Source: Aricia agestis
Lineage: Eukaryota > Arthropoda > Insecta > Lepidoptera > Lycaenidae
Assembly: GCF_905147365.1 (NCBI RefSeq)
Contig: NC_056427.1
Span: 7,879,001 to 7,943,000, forward strand
Length of the DNA: 64,000 nucleotides
Reading direction: 5' to 3'
The notes beneath the pieces were generated by a model. That model made no database searches and was not told where the DNA came from. It saw only the letters and a list, made by a program, of their open reading frames with translations. Positions 20,646 to 30,575 of this stretch are shown piece by piece. Within the stretch, counting starts at the first letter, position 1. Every line of letters begins with the position of its first letter. Made by a program: the position numbers and the translations under genes.

Positions 20646-21006
20646 AATAATAATAGCTCCCACACCGGTTTCGGTGACGGTGGCCGGTTTCATTGAAACC
20701 AGGCCAGCTACGCAGGAGTCATTTTATAGTGCCCAAGTATGTGCGCAGTACACAAGAGCACTCTCTATTCCTTTACTCTCATAACCCAGTGGGACGGAAG
20801 AACGACACGACCGGCGAGAGATCAGGCGCAGGACCGACTTTTTACATGCCCATCCGACGCATGGATCATCTTACTTCTCAGACAATCAGGTGATCAGTCT
20901 GCATTGTCCTAACCAAACTTGGAAATAACATGTTTCCAACGCGGGAATCGAACCCACGACCTCCGAGTCAAGAGCCGCGCTCTATACCACTAGACCACGG
21001 AGGCGT
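20646..21006 (-). mobile_element. tSINE1, full-length copy
   Basis: Complete from tail to tRNA-like head. The B box is inverted in cgggaatcgaaccc, the A box in accactagaccacgg. Confidence 0.9.
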
Positions 21007-21090
21007 CAATAATAATAAATAATAAATAAATAGTAAATAAATAAAAAAATAAATAATAAATAAATAAATAAAAAAATAATAAATAAATTT
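21007..21090 (+). repeat. (AATA)n simple repeat
   Basis: Impure run of AATA/AAATA units at the 5' side of the tSINE1. Confidence 0.85.
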
Positions 21091-21091
21091 G

Positions 21092-21414
21092 ACGTGGGAG
21101 AGCCATGCTTCGGCACGAATGGGCCGGCTCGACCGGAGAAATACCACGTCCTCACAGAAAACCAGCGTGAAACAGCGCTTCCGCTGTGTTTCGCCGAGTA
21201 AGTGAGTTTACCGGAGGCCCAATCCCCTACCCTTTTCCTTTTCCCTACCCTCCCCTATTTCCTTCCGTACCCTCCCCTATTCCCTTCCGTACCCTCCCCT
21301 ATTCCCTTCCCTACCCTCCCCTATTACCCCTTAGAAGGCCGGCAACGCACCTGCAGCTCTTCTGATGCTGCGAGTGTCCATGGCGACGGAAGTTGCTTTT
21401 CATTAAAAAAAAAG
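21092..21414 (+). mobile_element. SL element, copy 4, expanded minisatellite
   Basis: Begins acgtgggagagccatgc. The ccctcccctattcccttcc unit is repeated about four times (21237-21326). The usual caggtgacccgtttgctcg tail is replaced by attaaaaaaaaa. Confidence 0.85.
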
Positions 21415-21544
21415 TAGTTTATATGTAGATGTGTTATCATCGGTCAGTCAAGGTGTGACGACGCGAGCCCTCACAAAGCTCGGCTTTTGCAGTAATGCTA
21501 GTATGGATTTGATGAGAATAACCTATCACCATGCCTTGTTTCAG

Positions 21545-21662
21545 GTCGTACTATGTCGGGCTGAGTGTGTTAGTGTGAGTGACAACATGGCGCTCAACGT
21601 TTTGACAGTTCTGACGTTAGCTGTCATCGGCTGTCAGCTAGCGCACGCCGCTACAGAGAGAG
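21545..21662 (+). CDS. Candidate first coding exon of a secreted protein
   Basis: The ATG at 21587 lies in a good context (acaacATGG) and opens 25 codons plus one base. The peptide has a short polar start, a hydrophobic core (LTVLTLAVIG) and a small-x-small cleavage site (AHA|AT), the plan of a signal peptide. The exon stops at AG|GTGAGT (donor GT 21663-21664), a near-ideal splice donor, in phase 1. The left border at 21545 is inferred from a pyrimidine-rich ccttgtttcag; the exon may start elsewhere. Codons are GC-richer than the surroundings. The product would enter the secretory pathway. The protein family is not recognised from 25 residues. A possible further exon is at 44495. Confidence 0.65.
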
Positions 21663-21668
21663 GTGAGT
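21663..21668 (+). promoter_or_regulatory. Splice donor GTGAGT
   Basis: AG|GTGAGT closes the signal-peptide exon in phase 1. A stop codon (TGA) follows at once in frame 1, as expected for intron sequence. Confidence 0.65.
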
Positions 21669-22492
21669 TATGTTAGCTTGGTAGTTGGTACGAACTATGA
21701 AGTGTTATGCTTCCCTGGTGTTTCGGAAACGGGTGCATGTCCTCACCTGTCAATTGCCATGTTATCCTGGTATTGTGAAGGGGGTGTTACAAGTTGCAAG
21801 GGAATGTCATCACATCAGACACCAACATAGATAAAATTCATTTAAGGTGGTAAGTTACAAAATGGTTTTTGTTGCGTAATTTAAAAACCATAAATACATT
21901 TCATATAAGCTATGCGCAAATTAAAGTGTATGCTTGAACCAATCCATGTACAAATTTTGGAAGCTTAAATCAGTCTCCTCTGTTGGCAAAATAGGAATCC
22001 CTTTTTTTACAGAGGTCTTTTTGATTGATTATTCTGTTATAAAAGTTGACCAATCGTGTTATGCTATGGGTAATTCAAAGACAAAGACATGATGAATACT
22101 GACAATGAACTTTAATTTCTTAGCTTTGGTCATTGCTGAGAAAAATCGATATCGTTACAGCCAAATTATCAAGGCGTCGCCTTAAAGACAAAATTCTTTT
22201 TTGGGGTGCCGCCACCAGAAAAAAATTTGAGAACCGCTGAACTATAATGTCCTGAAAATGGCCATAGACAGCCATTATCCAAAAAAAGTTAAGACAATTT
22301 TTGAAATGTCAAAATGGCCACAAATAACACCGAAGTGTCTACGCAATGTTATTCCCCTAATTCCCTGAAAACCTTTAAAAATTATATCATTCAAATCTGC
22401 TCAGCTGTTCTAGCGTGAATGAAATCCATTCAGAATTTTTAATCTTTTAGGAAAAATTATTGTTCCAAATATAGTATCACTCGCCATTAGCG
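21669..22492. other. Putative intron start; hAT-end remnant near 22220
   Basis: Mostly unassigned. aaaatttgagaaccgctg (about 22219-22237) is one end of the hAT-type family seen at 46.7 and 61.4 kb. Confidence 0.4.
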
Positions 22493-22569
22493 AAAAACCG
22501 GCCAAGTGCTAGTCGGACTCGTGCATTACGGGTTCCGTACCATTCATAATAATATAATATAATATAATA

Positions 22570-22905
22570 TAATATATTTTTTTTATGAAATAAGGGGGCA
22601 AACGAGCAAACGGGTCACCTGATGGAAAGTAACTTCCGTCGCCCATGGACACTCGCAGCATCAGAAGAGCTGCAAGTGCGTTGCCGGCCTTTTAAGAGGG
22701 AATAGGGTAATAAGAGAGGGTAGGGAAGGGAAGGAAAGGGAATAGGAGAGGGTAGGGAAAGGAATAGGGTAGGGGATTGGGCCTCCGGTAAACTCACTCA
22801 CTCGGCGAAACACAGCGCAAGCGCTGTTTCACGCCGGCTTTCTGTGAGAACGTGGTATTTCTCCGGTCGATCCGGCCCATTCGTGCCGAAGCATGGCTCT
22901 CCCAA
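22570..22905 (-). mobile_element. SL element, copy 5
   Basis: Complete from poly-T (its poly-A) to catggctctccca. The last acgt is lost at the junction with the next repeat. Confidence 0.85.
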
Positions 22906-23058
22906 ATGCGAAAGTGTGCCTATCTGTTACCTCTTACTGCCCAAACCGCTGAACCGATTTTAAGGAAATATAGTATGGAGATACTTTCCTGGGAAATGAG
23001 ATAGGATACTTTTTATCCCGGAAAATTCCCGAGTCCCGTGCGATAAAATAATTTTTGG
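22906..23058 (+). mobile_element. Helitron-like repeat (ATAAATGCG family)
   Basis: aatgcgaaagtgtgcctatc, gcccaaaccgctgaaccgat and tactttttatcccgg in order. Confidence 0.7.
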
Positions 23059-23293
23059 ATGAGTAGCTCTAGCGAAGAGACGAACAGAAAAATTGAAAGC
23101 AGAAAGTTAGATGCCGTTTTCACCGTTCAACTACGGAACCCTAAAAGATTTCCTTGAAAAGTTTGGAAATGAAATATTAAGAAAAGCGAAAAACACAATT
23201 CTTTGTTAGCAAAGTTTTTCGTGAAAAACTCGACTTGATCTTTCCATCTGATGGATGAGTGAAAATGTGGCCTAAGATAATAGCCTATGTTAA

Positions 23294-23757
23294 GAGGATA
23301 CAACAGGGGCTAGAGAAATGAAAAAAAAGTACGTGAAATATCTATAGCTGTCTCCCTTACCTCAAGCCTATACCGCAGAACGCGATAGAGACAACTGCAG
23401 AAAATCGACGATTCGTTGTCCCCTGATTCCTTCTCCAAAACTTAACCGATTTAAGTACTTTTTTCATTAAAGATTAAAAAAAGGCTTGAGCTGTGTTCCT
23501 ATGTTTTGCTTTTTTTGTATAATCTAGCCAAATCTGTTTTCTAGACGTTTGAACACGGCGGAAAATCTGGCCATTTTTTTGGGTTTTTGAACGTTCATAT
23601 CTTATTTAATAATTAAATTATGAAAAAAAAGAAAACATAGGGACATTGTATTAGTGGCCGTAGATATTCAGGAAAAAAAATATAACTCTACTAGCATTAT
23701 CCAGGGAGGAAACAGGGGACAACGTTTGTATGGAAAAAAGGGCGGTGTGGAATCCTC
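23294..23757. mobile_element. TTAA-target MITE, copy 3
   Basis: 464 bp, TTAA at 23290-23293 and 23758-23761. The right end has one change (gtgtggaatcctc). Confidence 0.85.
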
Positions 23758-23828
23758 TTAAAGATAGCCTATGTCCTATTGTAAGGAAGTTTCTTACTCT
23801 TTGCTGAGAAGATTTTGATAAAATTGTA

Positions 23829-24133
23829 CAGGGTGTAACAAAACTAAGTGATAGTAATTAGGGGGGTATCCCTTATACAGGCTGTAACAAAACTAAGTCA
23901 TAATACTTTAATGTATAATATGTTCCTTGTAGAGAGTTCACTGTGAAAGTAGCAGCGGTGAAAGACCAAAAATTTTGTTCACTTTTGTATGGGGCACGTG
24001 ACGCTGGGGCTTCAGAGCTGCTACTTTCACAGTGAACTCTCTACAAGGAACACGTACACACCCTAAAGTATTATCACTTAGTTTTGTTACACCCTGTATA
24101 GAGTTTACTGTGAAAGTGGCAGTGCTGAAAGAT
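23829..24133. mobile_element. CAGGGTG foldback MITE nested in its own kind
   Basis: Outer pieces 23829-23875 and 24099-24133 read as one arm when the inner copy (23878-24096, TA borders) is removed. The join falls at ccttatatagag, matching cttgtatagag in copy 36286-36544. Confidence 0.75.
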
Positions 24134-24154
24134 TTACTTTTGACGTAGTTCAAA

Positions 24155-24335
24155 ATCTATACTAATATTACAAAATATTTGAAAGTATGTCTGTTACCTC
24201 TTCACGCCCAAACCGCTGAACCGATTTTGCTTAAAGTAGGTGAGGATATGCTTTGAGTCCCGAGAAAGGACATATGATACTTTTATCTCGGAAAAATGTA
24301 CGGTTTCCGATTTACGATTAATTTTCACTTTATTT
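24155..24335 (+). mobile_element. Helitron-like repeat (ATAAATGCG family)
   Basis: tctatactaatattac through cccgagaaaggacatatg to aaaatgtacggtttcc. Confidence 0.65.
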
Positions 24336-24528
24336 AAACCAGATTTTAAATAAATCACCAGGGACACATAATTGTACAAGAGCTCATTTAAATATAAACG
24401 CAAAATTACTGTCAATCATTATAATGAGTGTGGTACATTTCGTTAGCCTGTTTTGTTGGCGAGATGAGGCCAGCATCCCTTGCACCGAAATACATTCAGG
24501 GGAACAGCGGGGCTAAAATGGTCGCTTC

Positions 24529-24839
24529 CATGGGCGTACCGAGGGGGGGGGGCAGCTGCCCCAACCTGGATCACGTTGACGTCCGTATTAAGTATAATAT
24601 TATCTAGTACTTTTATCTATAAAAATTAAAAATTAAGAACGATTTTTTGCCATTTGTTTGCAATACACTATTTTTACAACTAAAAATTATATTTTTTTTA
24701 TTCTTTATAAACACTTAGCTTATGAAAAATCTGATTTGCCCCCTCCCTAGCCCAGAACCTGGGTAATTTGCCCCCCCCCCTGGCACCAGAGTCTGGGTAA
24801 TTTGCCCCCCCCCTGGCTCAGAACCTGGGTACGCCCATT
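24529..24839 (+). mobile_element. hAT-type poly-G/poly-C MITE (CATGGGCGTACC ends), copy 1
   Basis: Ends catgggcgtaccgagg and gggtacgcccatt. 8-bp duplication GTCGCTTC at 24521-24528 and 24840-24847. The interior alternates G and C homopolymer tracts with repeated agaacctgggtaatttgccc. Other copies: 37276-37508, 47004-47318. Confidence 0.9.
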
Positions 24840-24866
24840 GTCGCTTCAATCATAATATTATAAATA

Positions 24867-25237
24867 CTAGCTGTTTCCCGCGACTTCGTCCGCATCACCA
24901 AAATGGGATAACAAAGATAATAAAAAAGAGAAAAAAAATCCCCTTTTTAAGGTTCCTTTATAAAAAAAGTAAAATATATCCTCCCGTCGGTAAGTCGGTT
25001 AAAACGTAGCCTAAGTTATTACTTACTACATCAGCTATGTGCCTAAAAAAGTCCCGTCAAAATCGCTCCAGCCATTTCAGAGATTAGCCGGAACAAACAG
25101 ACAGACAGACATACAGACAAAAATTGTAAAAAATGTTGTTTTGTTGTCTGTGCCCTATATACATTCATATGCATGTAGTAAAAAACGGTTCTTTCAGTAT
25201 TACAAACAGACACTCCAACTTTATTTATATGTATCGA
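24867..25237 (-). mobile_element. Helitron, complete non-autonomous copy
   Basis: On the minus strand it runs from TCGATACATATAAATAAAG to a CTAG terminus (24867-24870), with A before and T after, the Helitron insertion rule. The hairpin around gcgacttcgtccgc lies just inside the 3' end. No Rep/helicase coding. Confidence 0.8.
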
Positions 25238-25582
25238 TTATGATTGAAGCGATAATATTATGATTTATTTTTTTAATCGCAAAATGGTCACACTCATTCG
25301 TACATATTCGTCAGTTTGACACTTTTGACAATGCTGAATTGAAAGGAATAATTGCTAAATGCGACTATAAATCTTTAGGGTTCCATACCCGAAGGGTAAA
25401 AACGGGACCCTATTACTAAGACTTCGTTGTCTGTCCGTCTGTCCGTTTCCAGGCTGTAACTCAAGAACCGCTATAGCTAGACTTCTGAAATTTTCACAGA
25501 TTGTGTATATCTGTTGCCGCTATAATGACAAATACTAAAAACAAAATAAAATCCATACTGATATTATAAATGCGAAAGTATC

Positions 25583-25621
<39 letters not shown>

Positions 25622-25762
25622 TGCTTTCACGCCAAAACTACTGAACCGATTGCAATGAAATTTTGTATACAGTTATTCTAGAGTCTGAGAAAGGACATAG
25701 GCTACATTTTGATGTGGGAAAATATCTTATTTCCATGAAAATATCGATGAAAATGAATTCGC

Positions 25763-25862
25763 ATTGCGCGTGGCCAGCGCTCATCCCGGGGGTCCTGGGT
25801 TCGAGTCCCGCAGGCGGAACAAAAAGTTTTCAATGTTCCTGGGTCTTGGATGTGTATTAAAA
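25763..25862 (+). mobile_element. tSINE2 fragment (tRNA-derived)
   Basis: B box ggttcgagtcc (25798-25808), then gcggaacaaaaagttttcaa and gttcctgggtcttggatgtg, the same body as the minus-strand copy at 46.3 kb. Confidence 0.75.
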
Positions 25863-26017
25863 TAAAATTTCAAAAATCTTAAACATATTTTATGTATAAT
25901 ACTAGCTGTTGCCCGCGACTTCATCCGCGTGGACTTTAGTTTATAGCGCGCGGTGTCAACAAAATTTGTGTCAAATTTAAAAACTTTTTAAAACCCTGGT
26001 AAGTGGTACCCCTCTTA

Positions 26018-26090
26018 GGGCCGCGCTACACCGGAATGGCAGCGCTGAAAGTGCTCGCCTCGCCGCTGCCATTCCGGTGTAGCGCGGCCC
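26018..26090. mobile_element. 73-bp Harbinger-type foldback
   Basis: 27-bp inverted ends beginning GGGCCGCGCTACACCGG, only ~19 bp between them, TTA on both sides (26015-26017, 26091-26093). Confidence 0.8.
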
Positions 26091-26127
26091 TTATTAATCA
26101 AAACAGCTGTGCAGTGTGCACATAATC

Positions 26128-26740
26128 TATACTAATATTATAAATGCGAAAGTATCTCTGTCTGTCAGTCTCGCTTTCACGCCAAACGCCAAAACTACCG
26201 AACCGATTGTAATGAAATTTTGTATACAGATAGTCTAAAGCCTGAGAAAGGACATAGGCTACTTTTTTACTGAAAAAAAGGGTTGTAAGGGGGTGAAAAT
26301 GCGTAAATTTGTTCAAATTAAGTTTGTTCCAACAATTCATAATATATGGCGCCGTGCGTCTTCTATATCGCGCTGACGCTTGCTCAAAAGTCTTTCTATA
26401 AGACGTGGTATCATCTTACATTTAAGTTTCGATTGTTATATCTATTCTACGGTATTAAATAACTCAGTACTTTATCTGTGCAGTGACGTAACCTTAAACC
26501 TATCAATGATAAATAGTTTATGGGTAAAGTTTTGTAATTGGGGGCTAAAAAAGCTTTAAAATTTGGCATAAAATATAAAGTTTAATATAAAAAATGAAAT
26601 ACTTATTGTGTGCACACTGGACAGCTGTATTGATTTAAGGGGTACCAGGGTTTTTTTATAAAAGCTTTTGACACCAATTTTGTTGACATCGCGCTTTATA
26701 AACTGAAGTCCACGCGGACGAAGTCGCGGGCAACAGCTAG
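26128..26740 (+). mobile_element. Complete Helitron copy (613 bp)
   Basis: TCTATACTAATATTATAAAT start; 3' hairpin gcggacgaagtcgc, then gggcaacagCTAG. The 25903-26125 segment is the same 3' half inverted. Confidence 0.75.
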
Positions 26741-27011
26741 TTAATATATAAAGAGGGCTCCGGCCTCCGATGCAACAAACGTGATTTTTCGGCCTTTTTC
26801 GCTCTATATCAATAATGGTTTGAGGTAGGCACTTGAATTTTTCACATATTCTTGTTTTATATGTGTAATTTAATATTTAATAATAATATTAAAATAAAAT
26901 AAGAATTTAAGGGGGCGCCCGTACAAAAAACCTAATTTTTAGGCTATTTTGGCTCTGTATTGCTACGGAACCCTTCGTGCGCGAGTCCGACTCGCACTTG
27001 GCCGATTTTTT

Positions 27012-27374
27012 ATTAAATTACTTATTAGTAATTACATTAGATAGTTTTTGTTGCGGAAAAATTTACGGTTCCCTTCGGAATTCCCTATCTATACGGAACA
27101 CGGATACGTTGTATAAAACTTGTTCACGTTTGTATGAATATTGGTCGCAGTGTTATCTGACCAATCGAGAAATGCGATATTCAAACACGTCTGTCACAAA
27201 AGGAGGAAACATACATATGATTGGATCTGCCTGTCCCCCGGTTTCGGGGTTTTTGCTCGTGCACTCCAAATTGTACGATAACTGTGGACTTGGGCAGAAT
27301 TTTTGTGTAAATATGTTTGAAGAACGTTGATAATTAAATTTACGGAAAAATAGCTTTGAATATAAATCGAATTT
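27012..27374. other. Helitron-repeat remnant and unassigned sequence
   Basis: ttgcggaaaaatttacggtt near 27050 is a family remnant. The 117-residue frame across here has no recognised content. Confidence 0.4.
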
Positions 27375-27377
27375 TCA

Positions 27378-27515
27378 TGTCGCTGGTTTGTTGACCCAGC
27401 CAGGTCCGCAAGATTTTTATAGTGCCAGAGTACGTGTATAAACCAAATATAGATGTTCAACACGATCGGCGAGAGATCGGATAGAACAAAAATTGTAATA
27501 ATCCACAGATCATCA
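27378..27515 (-). mobile_element. Old tSINE1 relative
   Basis: Order of motifs matches tSINE1 (ccagccaggtccgcaagat, ttttatagtgccagag, cggcgagagatcgg), with many changes. Confidence 0.5.
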
Positions 27516-27534
27516 ATATCTTTATGTAGCTATC

Positions 27535-27623
27535 GCAGTTCTCGACACAGACGGACGGACAGACAGCAAAGTCTTAGAAATACTAAAATATAAAAACAAC
27601 CCTTTGGGTACGAAACCCTAAGA
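27535..27623 (-). mobile_element. GGCCGA repeat end fragment
   Basis: gacggacagacagcaaagtc, then ccctttgggtacgaaaccct. Confidence 0.6.
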
Positions 27624-28396
27624 AAATATAATTTGTTTGGATTTTCAAAATTCGTTTGAATTTGAACGAACAACTTGAGATTCTGTAAACAAACTTGTCG
27701 AGTGCAGCCGAAAAGTTTTTCGACTATTGTTCTTGTAATAATTAAGTGTTGTTAAATTATAAGTGCCTCTTAGCGGAAACTTTGCGAACACTCAAATACT
27801 TGGGAACGTCTTTTCAGTGAATAAATTAAAATAATAAGTTTGAAGAAAAGAAAAGAGAGAAGAGATTTTCAATTAATTAATGTGAATAAAAATAAAAACT
27901 AAAATTACTTGTAATTTTTTAAAGTGAAAACTGACTTAGAACTTTTTTGGGTTGAGTAAACATTTTGAACGGTCGTCATAACAAGGTCCTGTGATATTCA
28001 TCTGTTTCCTCATAACTTCTAAATAAAGTGTCATTCTTGATCATCCGCTCGTTATAGGCTGCATGACGTCACATTGAAAGGACTACGGCCTCTACGGGCA
28101 TTGGGCAGTGCCTTAAATAGCCTTTTTTGTGCATAGTGCAAGCTTCTATAACTGCCCCCTTTTTTAGATGTTATAGGTACCCAGAGCAATGCTATGTAAA
28201 GCCCTCTCTGGTCTGGCCATTCTTGCGCCCCCCAGAATCTACGCCCTGTGCCTAGGCACCGGTGGGGGCGGTGCCACCGGTTTTACGGCACTGTCTATGG
28301 GACATAAAACAAAGAAACAAGAAATAGAGTTCTTGACGGTGTCGTAAGGTATATTAAATTAAAGACAAATAAATACAAAGAAAGAAAGATATAAAG
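27624..28396. other. No recognised feature
   Basis: AT-rich to 28000, then a mildly GC-rich stretch (28195-28300) with caccggtgggggcggtgcc. No frame or repeat match. Confidence 0.4.
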
Positions 28397-28506
28397 ATAC
28401 TTAGAGTCCCGGGAAAAGACAAAAGATAGTTTTTATCCCGGAAAAATGTACGGTTCCCGTGCAATAAACGTATTTTGGCACAACTGAGTGGCGAACGTCA
28501 TCTAGT
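28397..28506 (+). mobile_element. Helitron-like repeat, 3' half
   Basis: cttagagtcccgggaaaaga through atcccggaaaaatgtacgg, ending gaacgtcatCTAG then T. Confidence 0.7.
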
Positions 28507-29029
28507 TTCAAATATTTAAGTTACGTTTTCGAAATATTATAAGTAGTTTTTTAAACTGCCCTATAGTTTGATATGTAACCGTTTTCTTCTTTTTAATACA
28601 TGGAAAGTTAAGTAAATACATCAATTAATCTCCTTTTTTGAAGTCGGTTAGAAAAAGTTTATGTCTGAGTTATTTTTTTATTATAAAAAGTTTGTATACA
28701 AAAAAAAAACACTCAGATTAAAAAGTCCCAAGTCCACAATATACGTGGAAGCATGTATGAACTGGACAGTGGTGGATTGAATTTTATCTGGATGGGCAAA
28801 ATATTTGTCGAGTCCATCAAGAGATATCGTTATTTCTGGCTGTTTGTCCGTCGGTCTGTACGTTCATTTTGTTAGTTGACGAAGCGACGTCTCTGAAATT
28901 GAATGCGACGGGCTTGGAAGTTTTTTTGGAACGGAAACTTGGTATAGGGTTAAAAAGTATAACGTTTTTGCGCGAATATAAACGACTTTTTTCAAGTAAC
29001 AGACGAGGACAAAATATATACGGGGACTG
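28507..29029. other. Mostly unassigned
   Basis: An ACCGACTTCC-repeat end (ttttttgaagtcggtta) at about 28633. Otherwise no feature. Confidence 0.4.
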
Positions 29030-29260
29030 CCGAGGTAAAGCTTTTTCATAGCATTTTTCATCAACTTATGCAATTATAATTCGCATACGTCTAGTAACAC
29101 GCAAACAAACGCCCTGCTGAGATCTGGGAACGTTGCAACACACCCCGAGCCACAACGAGCCGAAGTCTGCCGAACTGAAACGACGTTAGACGAATGTTAG
29201 GTATTTTTCGTTACGGATTTTCTTGATTCGATCGCCGCGCTCAAAGCCTGAGAATGGGTT
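29030..29260 (-). repeat. Unclassified interspersed repeat, copy 2
   Basis: ggggactgccgaggtaaag, tcatcaacttatgcaattat, ttcgcatacgtctag and ttttcttgattcgatcgccg, as at 16.3 kb. Confidence 0.6.
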
Positions 29261-30060
29261 ACAATTTTGACATTTATTTTTACTCAAAACACTAAAGCTA
29301 TATCCATTTTCCTCCTAAGATCTATCCTAGCTTAAGATCCTAGGGATCTATAAGCGCTAAGGAGCTCTAGGTCCTGAATTCAGATAGCCCTGAATAAGAT
29401 ACCGCGACAACAGGAGCACGGAGGCTGTAACTTTTACATAATGTACAACCCGTCCGGGATTATTTTACCTCCGAGTCTTGGAGTTTGAATCTTAACTTAC
29501 CGGAATAAGGGATACGGAATTATGTAGGCGCAACACGTGATAATTCGTAAAATTTTCACGGAAAACAATGAATACTAATTTTGTTTCGTGCCATTTCGCT
29601 TTCTGATTTTTTTGAAGGTTATTGCAGGGTCATAGTGGACTTATCGGTCACTCGGTGTCTACAGTCTACACTGCAGTAGTTATAGTGGGAACGGATCCTA
29701 ACAAATGATATGATATAAAACTCCAAGAATAAGTAATGATACACGGTTGACAACGGCGGTTCACGGTCGTCAACCGTGTATCAGATACTTTATGTAGCAC
29801 TTGGATGACAGGGAACATTGTCATGGATTTAAAACTGTCACCCTAAATTACACTTGCAATAGCTAGATGACATTCACCGAAGTGGAGGTGAAACACCTAT
29901 CATACACCTGTCAAGTGATACTTTAAAAGATGGTGGTGTTAAACATCATTGTAGAGTGGTATTTACTCTTGAGTTATTGACGTTTCTCTCTAGTTTGTGT
30001 ATAATTTTTATACATAATTTTTAAGTGACTGTTCACTGGATGTTACTTTGACATTCTTCT
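29261..30060. other. Low-repeat stretch with a short hairpin
   Basis: tgatacacggttgac (29737-29751) pairs with gtcaaccgtgtatca (29769-29783). No gene seen. Confidence 0.4.
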
Positions 30061-30410
30061 AGGTTCAACCGCCATCTTGTGTTACATTCCAGATAATATG
30101 TCGTTCGACCATGTTGAACCGCCATCTTATACCATTGCGAGCTGTCATTATAACGTTCGGCCATGTTGAACCGCCATTTTAACCCGTCAATCGTGGGAAA
30201 CGAGACACAATCGATATTCTATTGTGTCTCGTTCACCGGTGAGGGTTTGATGAAATTAAATAACTGACACCTACAATATCAAGCAAGGTAATCACAAAAC
30301 CTGACTGACTTTGGCAACTCACAGAGCCTATATTAAAAAGAAGAAGGAATAACTGACAGCTGTCATTCTGACATTCCGCCATTTTGTTCCGCCATCTTGG
30401 CTCCCTCGCG
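30061..30410. repeat. Cluster of CCGCCAT[C/T]TT motifs
   Basis: Five copies at 30069, 30119, 30171, 30376 and 30389, three of them within a repeated ttcgaccatgttgaaccgcc-like unit. The motif equals the core known for YY1/Pho-type zinc-finger binding. Whether it functions here is unknown. Confidence 0.5.
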
Positions 30411-30575
30411 TGTAATGGCGCGTGATATTACGCCGTGATGTATTTAAATAATCTACATTTAATACGTTGGGAATGCAATTTGTGGAAATTGCCACCCAAT
30501 TTACGTTTTCCGTGATGTATAGGGGATTTTTTTTAAATCAATGTTACCCCAAAATGGCAAATGCCAAATCCATCC
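30411..30575. other. No recognised feature
   Basis: No feature. Confidence 0.3.

Larger units (their letters stand above)
20550..21497 (-). mobile_element. Helitron, AGGGC hairpin type, copy 3 (interrupted)
   Basis: Left part 20550-20645 (aaactatcacgcctattgat) and right part 21415-21497 (tcggtcagtcaaggtgtgac) are separated by a tSINE1, an AAAT-type run and an SL element. Confidence 0.65.
22493..23146 (-). mobile_element. GGCCGA repeat, copy 3 (interrupted)
   Basis: ccggccaagtgctagtcgg at the left and caactacggaaccctaaaag at the right. An SL element and a Helitron-like repeat lie between. Confidence 0.65.
24505..25368. mobile_element. CAGCGGGG MITE, copy 3, split twice
   Basis: Pieces at 24505-24528, 24840-24866 and about 25238-25368. 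The gaps are a hAT-type MITE and a Helitron. The right terminus is lost next to the GGCCGA repeat. Confidence 0.65.
25552..26740 (+). mobile_element. Helitron block inserted at A^T
   Basis: Begins TCCATACTGATATTATAAAT and ends gtcgcgggcaacagCTAG, with A to the left and T to the right. It is composite: a (CTGT)n start, a tSINE2 piece, an inverted 3' segment (25903-26125) and a complete plus-strand copy (26128-26740). Confidence 0.8.
25374..27011 (+). mobile_element. GGCCGA repeat, copy 4, split by a 1.2-kb Helitron block
   Basis: Left piece 25374-25551, right piece 26741-27011. Joined, they restore the unbroken text of other copies (aaataaaa|ttaatat), so the inserted block has no target duplication. 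Confidence 0.85.

Noticed and set aside
21431..21586. Longer reading frame upstream of the signal-peptide ATG
   Set aside because: The upstream codons come from the right end of a Helitron and there is no ATG giving a sensible N-terminus; the ATG at 21587 is preferred.
25580..25622. CRISPR-like array
   Set aside because: Simple tetranucleotide repeat without spacers, in a eukaryotic context. No CRISPR array occurs in the window.
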